NCBI RefSeq assembly: GCF_000311785.1
Contig: NZ_HE978536.1
Location: 497,417 to 561,416 of the forward strand
DNA length: 64,000 nt
Direction: 5' to 3'
From: Brevibacillus massiliensis
GTDB taxonomy: Bacteria > Bacillota > Bacilli > Brevibacillales > Brevibacillaceae
The position numbers and the translations under genes were made by a program. The notes below the pieces were generated by a model. It ran no database searches. It was not told where the DNA came from and saw only the letters and a list, made by a program, of their open reading frames with translations. Every line of letters starts with the position of its first letter. Within the stretch, counting starts at the first letter, position 1. Below, one piece after another: positions 59,760 to 64,000 of the stretch.

Positions 59760-61544
59760 TCAGGCCCCTGCGGCTCTCAGCTGTTCGTTTGCGCCGTCTC
59801 GCGCATCCCCTGCGGCTGCAGAAATCGCCGAATCCCAATCAGCCTGCCAGACTCCCGCGATCTGCTCCACCACTTGCAAGGAGTCCGTCAAGACAGCATG
59901 CTCTCGCGAGGTATATAGGTCGCGATGCCGCCAGTCCCCGCTGCCCAGCAGCACCTTGGTCTGATCAAAAAGGGCAAAGGCGGTGTACAGCGGTCCGCCT
60001 TGCCCGGGAACGATGTGAAAACGGCGGATTTCCGCTCCCTTTTCGGCAAGGAAGTGAATCGTCTCCACGTTTTCCGGATGTCCTGCGTCAAGCAGGATCC
60101 GCACATGCACGCCCCGGCGGGCTGCGTTTGCCAATGCCGTCACAATCGTCAAATCGGTGATGCGCGGGACTTCGACCGCAATCTCCGACGCCGCTGCGGC
60201 AATCTCCCGTTCGATGATACCTGCGATCTCAGGCGTAAAGGCAACCGAAATATGCGTCTCCTCCCCACTAACAGAAACAGCGGGAGTCTCCGGCGCTTCG
60301 AGGGCATCCAGTGCGCCTGCCGCTTGCACATATCCCTTGCCCGCAGTATTGGGGTTGTGAAACAGGTCCTTTGCTCCCGCCAAGAGAGCTGTTTTGATCT
60401 CGTCCGGGGAAGCTTCCGGCTTCGCTTCATACAGCAGCGCCGCGGCACCTGCACAGATGGGCGTTGCCATCGATGTTCCGGAAAGGGCGACGTACTGTTC
60501 CCCTACGCGCCGTTCGGGATAGGTCTTGTCGAGCGTTGAGCCCGGGGAACGAAGCGATATGATATTTACCCCCGGGGCGACGATATCCGGCTTGGTCAAG
60601 CCGTCGATCGTCGGGCCGCGGCTGGAAAAAGGCGCCGGCTTATCGTCCTCCAGCGGAACGGAACGCTTGTCATCTACCGCCCCTACCGTAAGCAGCAGTG
60701 GGTGAATTCCCGGAGAACTGATCGTCCCCGCTCCCGGCCCTTCATTGCCAGCGGCTACACAGACGAACAATCCGGACCGCCACGCTTTCTCCAATGCCTG
60801 GCAAAGCGGGTCATCGCGATACGATTCACTCGCCGGACCGCCAAGCGAAAGGGATAAAATGCTAATGCCCCATTGGTCTTTATGCTGAACACACCACTGT
60901 ACGCCGTCGATGATATCTGAGATCGAACCTTGTCCGCTGCCGTCGAGCACCTTGACCCCGACGAGCGAAGCTTCCGGGGCGGGGCCTTTATACCTGCCCC
61001 CGCTCGCTCCACCGTTTCCGGCAGCACAACCGGCGACATGGGTGCCGTGGCCGTTATCGTCATAAGGCTTGGTTTTTCCCTGAATCACATCGTAAAAAGC
61101 GACGATGCGATTCTGCGGCACGGTCAGATCGGGGTGGGCGTAAATGCCCGTATCAAGGATCGCGATCGCAACGTTCTTTCCGGTCAATCGGCTGCTGCTC
61201 TCCGGCGTAACCCCGATGGCCGGTGTGGCAACGTCGAGCAGGGCATGCATCGTCCGGTCGAGATGCACCCGATGGACGTGGTGGCTGCTGGCAACCTGCC
61301 CCAAAATTCTTACCGGCAGGCGGATGACAACGGCGCCGATAATCGGCAGTTCCTTGATAATCCTGCATCCGCAATCTTGTACAAACTTGTTGAGGACGTC
61401 GCATGTGCTCTGGCCATCATCGATTTTACGTTGAATCAATACGGTGATTTCTTCGTCCAGGCCCATGGCCTGAGCCAAACGCTTTTGCAACTGGGCATCA
61501 CACTTGTGCAAATGATCACGTAAAACGCTGTCCATTTGATACAC
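59760..61544 (-). CDS. Subtilase (S8) fused to a degenerate phospholipase-D-like domain
   Basis: The 594-aa protein starts at GTG nine bases after GGAGG. It lacks a signal peptide. An N-terminal prodomain-like region (1-115) precedes an AprX-like protease domain with VAIAILDTGIYAHPD (Asp131), DDNGHGTHVAGCAAG (His166), VAAGNEGP (Asn267) and ALSGTSMATPICAG (Ser358). Residues about 437-572 match a PLDc_2 domain (LTIVTALANAARRGVHVRIL, LLGSGDW). The HKD histidine and lysine are replaced (T521-A-F523), so it is probably noncatalytic. It should be cytoplasmic or leave by an unusual route. Confidence 0.88.
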   Translation of the reverse strand: MYQMDSVLRDHLHKCDAQLQKRLAQAMGLDEEITVLIQRKIDDGQSTCDVLNKFVQDCGCRIIKELPIIGAVVIRLPVRILGQVASSHHVHRVHLDRTMHALLDVATPAIGVTPESSSRLTGKNVAIAILDTGIYAHPDLTVPQNRIVAFYDVIQGKTKPYDDNGHGTHVAGCAAGNGGASGGRYKGPAPEASLVGVKVLDGSGQGSISDIIDGVQWCVQHKDQWGISILSLSLGGPASESYRDDPLCQALEKAWRSGLFVCVAAGNEGPGAGTISSPGIHPLLLTVGAVDDKRSVPLEDDKPAPFSSRGPTIDGLTKPDIVAPGVNIISLRSPGSTLDKTYPERRVGEQYVALSGTSMATPICAGAAALLYEAKPEASPDEIKTALLAGAKDLFHNPNTAGKGYVQAAGALDALEAPETPAVSVSGEETHISVAFTPEIAGIIEREIAAAASEIAVEVPRITDLTIVTALANAARRGVHVRILLDAGHPENVETIHFLAEKGAEIRRFHIVPGQGGPLYTAFALFDQTKVLLGSGDWRHRDLYTSREHAVLTDSLQVVEQIAGVWQADWDSAISAAAGDARDGANEQLRAAGA

Positions 61545-61572
61545 CTGAAACTACCTCCTTAGCTTCACCGGT

Positions 61573-61600
61573 ATTATCATAGGTACCCCGCTACTTTCAA
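61573..61600 (-). promoter_or_regulatory. Candidate sigma-A promoter of the subtilase-PLD gene
   Basis: On the minus strand TTGAAA (61595-61600), 16 bp, GATAAT (61573-61578), 28 bp upstream of the start. Confidence 0.55.
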
Positions 61601-61676
61601 CATACCATTTTTTTGGCATCAATTCACTATGACTATCGAATCAATTCCGAATTATCAGATTTTTATTTTCACAAAC

Positions 61677-61716
61677 AACCCCTCCATCCCGCTGGTTCAC
61701 AGCAGATGGAGGGGTT
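61677..61716. terminator. Hairpin after dctM, probable terminator
   Basis: AACCCCTCCAT and ATGGAGGGGTT form an 11-bp stem with an inner GCTG/CAGC stem. The T run is weak on both strands. Confidence 0.55.
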
Positions 61717-61733
61717 ATCTGACGACATCTGAT

Positions 61734-63008
61734 TTACTTCACATTGTCTATCAGGAACGTTGCCAGTCCCGGCGCAATCGATAACAGTACGATAAACAGG
61801 AGCATGATTACGACGTAAGGCAGGGATCCTTTGACAATGGTCGAAATCGACGAGCTCGGATCCACACCCTTGAGAACAAACAAATTGAGTCCGACCGGTG
61901 GAGTGATCAAGGCCAATTCCATATTTACGACCATGACGATCGCAAACCAGATCGGATCGAACCCAAGCGCAGTGATGATCGGATACAGGATCGGCAGGGT
62001 AATGACCAGGATCGAGACTGTTTCCAGGAAGCAGCCCAAAATGAGCAGCACGATGTTGATCAGCACAAAGATAACCCACTTGGAAACCGGCAAAGCCGTC
62101 GCCAGCTCCGTCAATTTTTGCGGTATTTGCAGATAGGTCAGAATAAACCCGAACAGCATGGCACCGACAATAATGAACAAGATCATCGCATTCGTCTTCA
62201 CCGTGGAAAGAATAATCTTTTTCATATTTTCCAGCGACAAACTGCGATACACCAAGCCTGCGATCAAAAAGCTGACCACAACACCGACGGCAGCCGCTTC
62301 CGTAGGAGTGAAGATACCTGAATAAATACCGCCGATGATAATGACGGGCATCAGCAATCCCCAGATTGCCTTGCGGGTGGCCTGGAAGCGTTCAGTCCAG
62401 GTCGCCGGCGCCTCTTTGATATGCCTCGTCTTCCACGACGCGTACACCATAAACAGCAGAAGCAGCAGCAGCCCGGGGATGACACCGGCGATAAACAGCT
62501 TGCCGACCGACTCGCCGGTGACCGATCCGTAAATGATCATCGGCACGCTTGGCGGAATCAGGATGCCAAGCGTGCCGCCCGCTGCCATCAAGCCGAGTAC
62601 GCTTTTTTTATCGTAGCCCCGCGCGGTCATTTCCGGAATCGCGACCATTCCGATCGTGACAGCCGTCGCTACACTTGAACCGGAGATCGCGGAAAAAATC
62701 GCACAGCACGTCAGCGTCGCGATCGCCAAACCGCCGGGCAGATGGCGAAACCACTTGCTGGCCATCTCGTACAGTTCTTTGCCCACGCCGCTGTACAGGA
62801 GAACCTGGCTCATCAGCACGTACATCGGCAATGCGCTCATGGTAAAATCGTCCAGGGATTTGTACGCAATAATCGGGATTTGCGACAAGCCCAGCGCCCC
62901 GCCGTTGAACAGATACAGCCCGATGGCGGCGACAAAACTGAGCGCGAATGCCACAGGGAGCCCAATCAACAGCAAGACGGCAAAACCGCCTGAAAAAAAT
63001 GAAATCAT
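61734..63008 (-). CDS. dctM: TRAP transporter large permease subunit DctM
   Basis: The 424-aa protein has about twelve hydrophobic segments and DctM motifs such as FTMSALPMYVLMSQVLLYSG, AISGSSVATAVTIGMVAIPE and GTLGILIPPSVPMIIYGSVT. It carries solute across the membrane with sodium, fed by the DctP binding protein. Its ATG overlaps the dctQ stop by 4 bp. Substrate is not predictable; carboxylates are common. Confidence 0.94.
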   Translation of the reverse strand: MISFFSGGFAVLLLIGLPVAFALSFVAAIGLYLFNGGALGLSQIPIIAYKSLDDFTMSALPMYVLMSQVLLYSGVGKELYEMASKWFRHLPGGLAIATLTCCAIFSAISGSSVATAVTIGMVAIPEMTARGYDKKSVLGLMAAGGTLGILIPPSVPMIIYGSVTGESVGKLFIAGVIPGLLLLLLFMVYASWKTRHIKEAPATWTERFQATRKAIWGLLMPVIIIGGIYSGIFTPTEAAAVGVVVSFLIAGLVYRSLSLENMKKIILSTVKTNAMILFIIVGAMLFGFILTYLQIPQKLTELATALPVSKWVIFVLINIVLLILGCFLETVSILVITLPILYPIITALGFDPIWFAIVMVVNMELALITPPVGLNLFVLKGVDPSSSISTIVKGSLPYVVIMLLFIVLLSIAPGLATFLIDNVK

Positions 63009-63511
63009 TCTGACTCCTCTCCTTTTCCGTTCATCGTGTCAACAAATTGGAGCAGAAAGGAGAAGCAAAGCAAAATTCCGCCCAACGGGAGGAGCATTTC
63101 AGGAATGTACATTGGGATCCTCAGCAGGGAGGCAGATGTAAAACCCAATTCCTTGCTGCTGCTGACGTGTTCCCACCCGTATACAGTAAAGACTGTGCTG
63201 AACAAAAACCCGATTACGCAGGAAACCATCAGCATGCCTTTCCGAATAGGAGCGAAAACATTGTGGAGCAACAGGTCCACTTTGATATGCCCGTTCCGCC
63301 TAAGTGTGTATGCCGCTCCAAAGAAACAGCTTCCGATTATGGCGTAAATCGAGAGTTCCGTCGACCATATCGTCGGAGCGTTAAACAGGAAGCGGGAAAT
63401 GACCTCGTAAAAAATCATTCCCGTCGCGCAAAAGATAAAGATACCAGCCATAAGTCCGCCCAGCGTGATTAAGCGGTCAAGACCTGCGTATACCGACTTT
63501 AAAATCTTCAT
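63005..63511 (-). CDS. dctQ: TRAP transporter small permease subunit DctQ
   Basis: The 168-aa protein has four transmembrane segments and the DctQ-type region WSTELSIYAIIGSCFFGAAY followed by TLRRNGHIKVDLL. It associates with DctM in the membrane complex. The ATG follows GGAGGGGG and lies about 23 bp after dctP. Confidence 0.93.
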   Translation of the reverse strand: MKILKSVYAGLDRLITLGGLMAGIFIFCATGMIFYEVISRFLFNAPTIWSTELSIYAIIGSCFFGAAYTLRRNGHIKVDLLLHNVFAPIRKGMLMVSCVIGFLFSTVFTVYGWEHVSSSKELGFTSASLLRIPMYIPEMLLPLGGILLCFSFLLQFVDTMNGKGEESE

Positions 63512-63534
63512 GATCCCCCTCCCAAGGTGTTACG

Positions 63535-64000
63535 TTACTGTAAGTTCTCTACCAGCTGGATCAATTCTTTACCGGTATCTCCGCTGTTTTTCAGATATTC
63601 GTCAACAGCAGGTTTTGCGGCTTCTTTCCACGCCGGATAATCGCTTTCGGGCACGACGTAAACTTCCATTCCCTTTTCTCTCAACTGCTCTGCCGTCTTC
63701 TTATCCTCCTGCTCCGCCTGCTGGCGAATCCAATCTTCCGTCTCTTTGGCGGTCGCGGTGAGCAGCTCTTGTGTTTTTGGCGGCAGCCCGTCCCAGAACT
63801 TCTTGTTTACCGCGAGCAAAAATTCCAGGTATGCGTAGTTGGCAATCGTCAAATACTTGGATACTTCGTCGTACTTGCGCTGTACCATCGCGGTCGTTCC
63901 GGAGGTAGCGCCGTCAATCGTATTGCGCTGGAGCGCCATGTAAACCTCGCCCGCTCCCATAAAGACCGGTGCCGCCCCGTATGCTTGCAGCATGGCAGAG
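63535..64000 (-). CDS. dctP: TRAP transporter solute-binding protein DctP (5' end beyond window)
   Basis: Only the C-terminal 154 or so residues are present. They include APVFMGAGEVYMALQRNTID, DEVSKYLTIANYAYLEFLLA and a charged C-terminal helix, matching the DctP family. The real start and signal peptide lie past position 64000. The periplasmic-type binding protein, lipid-anchored in Gram-positives, delivers substrate to DctQM. Confidence 0.92.
   Translation of the reverse strand, partial: SAMLQAYGAAPVFMGAGEVYMALQRNTIDGATSGTTAMVQRKYDEVSKYLTIANYAYLEFLLAVNKKFWDGLPPKTQELLTATAKETEDWIRQQAEQEDKKTAEQLREKGMEVYVVPESDYPAWKEAAKPAVDEYLKNSGDTGKELIQLVENLQ

Noticed and set aside
1-64000. CRISPR arrays, rRNA, tRNA genes and insertion sequences
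   Set aside because: I saw no regularly spaced repeats, no tRNA-like cloverleaf or rRNA sequence, and no transposase or terminal inverted repeats with target duplication.

Overview
The window looks like a chromosomal segment of an aerobic, endospore-forming member of the Bacillales with fairly GC-rich DNA and strong GGAGG ribosome-binding sites. The closest fit is Brevibacillus or a relative, which is an inference. Evidence includes the spore gene sspI behind a sigma-G-type promoter, a CotSA-like glycosyltransferase, zapA, a pheS T-box leader, mutS2, a canonical FadR operator, and csaB, the S-layer polymer pyruvylation gene. Several blocks keep the order known from Bacillus subtilis: lcfA-fadR-fadB-etfB-etfA, mutS2 with its DUF350 neighbour, pheS-pheT-zapA, ysgA-sspI, and ysdC-ysdA. 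Accessory modules separate these blocks.

Layout. 0-5 kb: fatty-acid degradation operon (acyl-CoA ligase, FadR, enoyl-CoA hydratase, ETF beta and alpha) with a perfect FadR box. 5-18 kb: cell-surface polysaccharide cluster with an LCP ligase, CsaB, four glycosyltransferase or epimerase genes, an O-antigen ligase/polymerase-like protein, two DUF4330-type proteins, and a MurJ-type flippase split by a one-base frameshift in an A7 tract. 18-25 kb: RlmA-type methyltransferase, a glyoxalase-like/ornithine cyclodeaminase/MHS transporter operon whose cyclodeaminase carries an in-frame amber codon, a DMT transporter and D-aminopeptidase DppA. 25-44 kb: NDP-sugar dehydrogenase, VanZ, ferredoxin, MutS2, LarB-LarE, PheST, KtrA, SspI, M42 peptidase, DedA and a B12-type radical SAM protein.

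45-57 kb is the standout. It holds a complete quinohemoprotein amine dehydrogenase (QHNDH) operon: gamma (QhpC), diheme alpha (QhpA), radical-SAM maturase (QhpD), beta (QhpB), ABC exporter (QhpF) and subtilisin-like leader peptidase (QhpE). In the position expected for maturation genes it encodes no flavin monooxygenase (QhpG, which hydroxylates the tryptophan of the CTQ cofactor). Instead it carries a pair of peptidase-U32-family proteins with UbiU-like and UbiV-like cysteine patterns. Those families are iron-sulfur, oxygen-independent hydroxylases. The simplest hypothesis is that this pair installs oxygen on the future tryptophylquinone. A divergent two-component system with a large extracytoplasmic sensor probably controls the operon in place of the AraC-type QhpR.

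57-64 kb: a truncated SDR remnant, a second DedA protein, the KtrB potassium channel subunit (partner for KtrA at 39 kb), a subtilase fused to a degenerate phospholipase-D-like domain, and a TRAP transporter (DctM, DctQ, partial DctP). Two lesions (murJ and ocd) could be assembly errors and need read-level checking.
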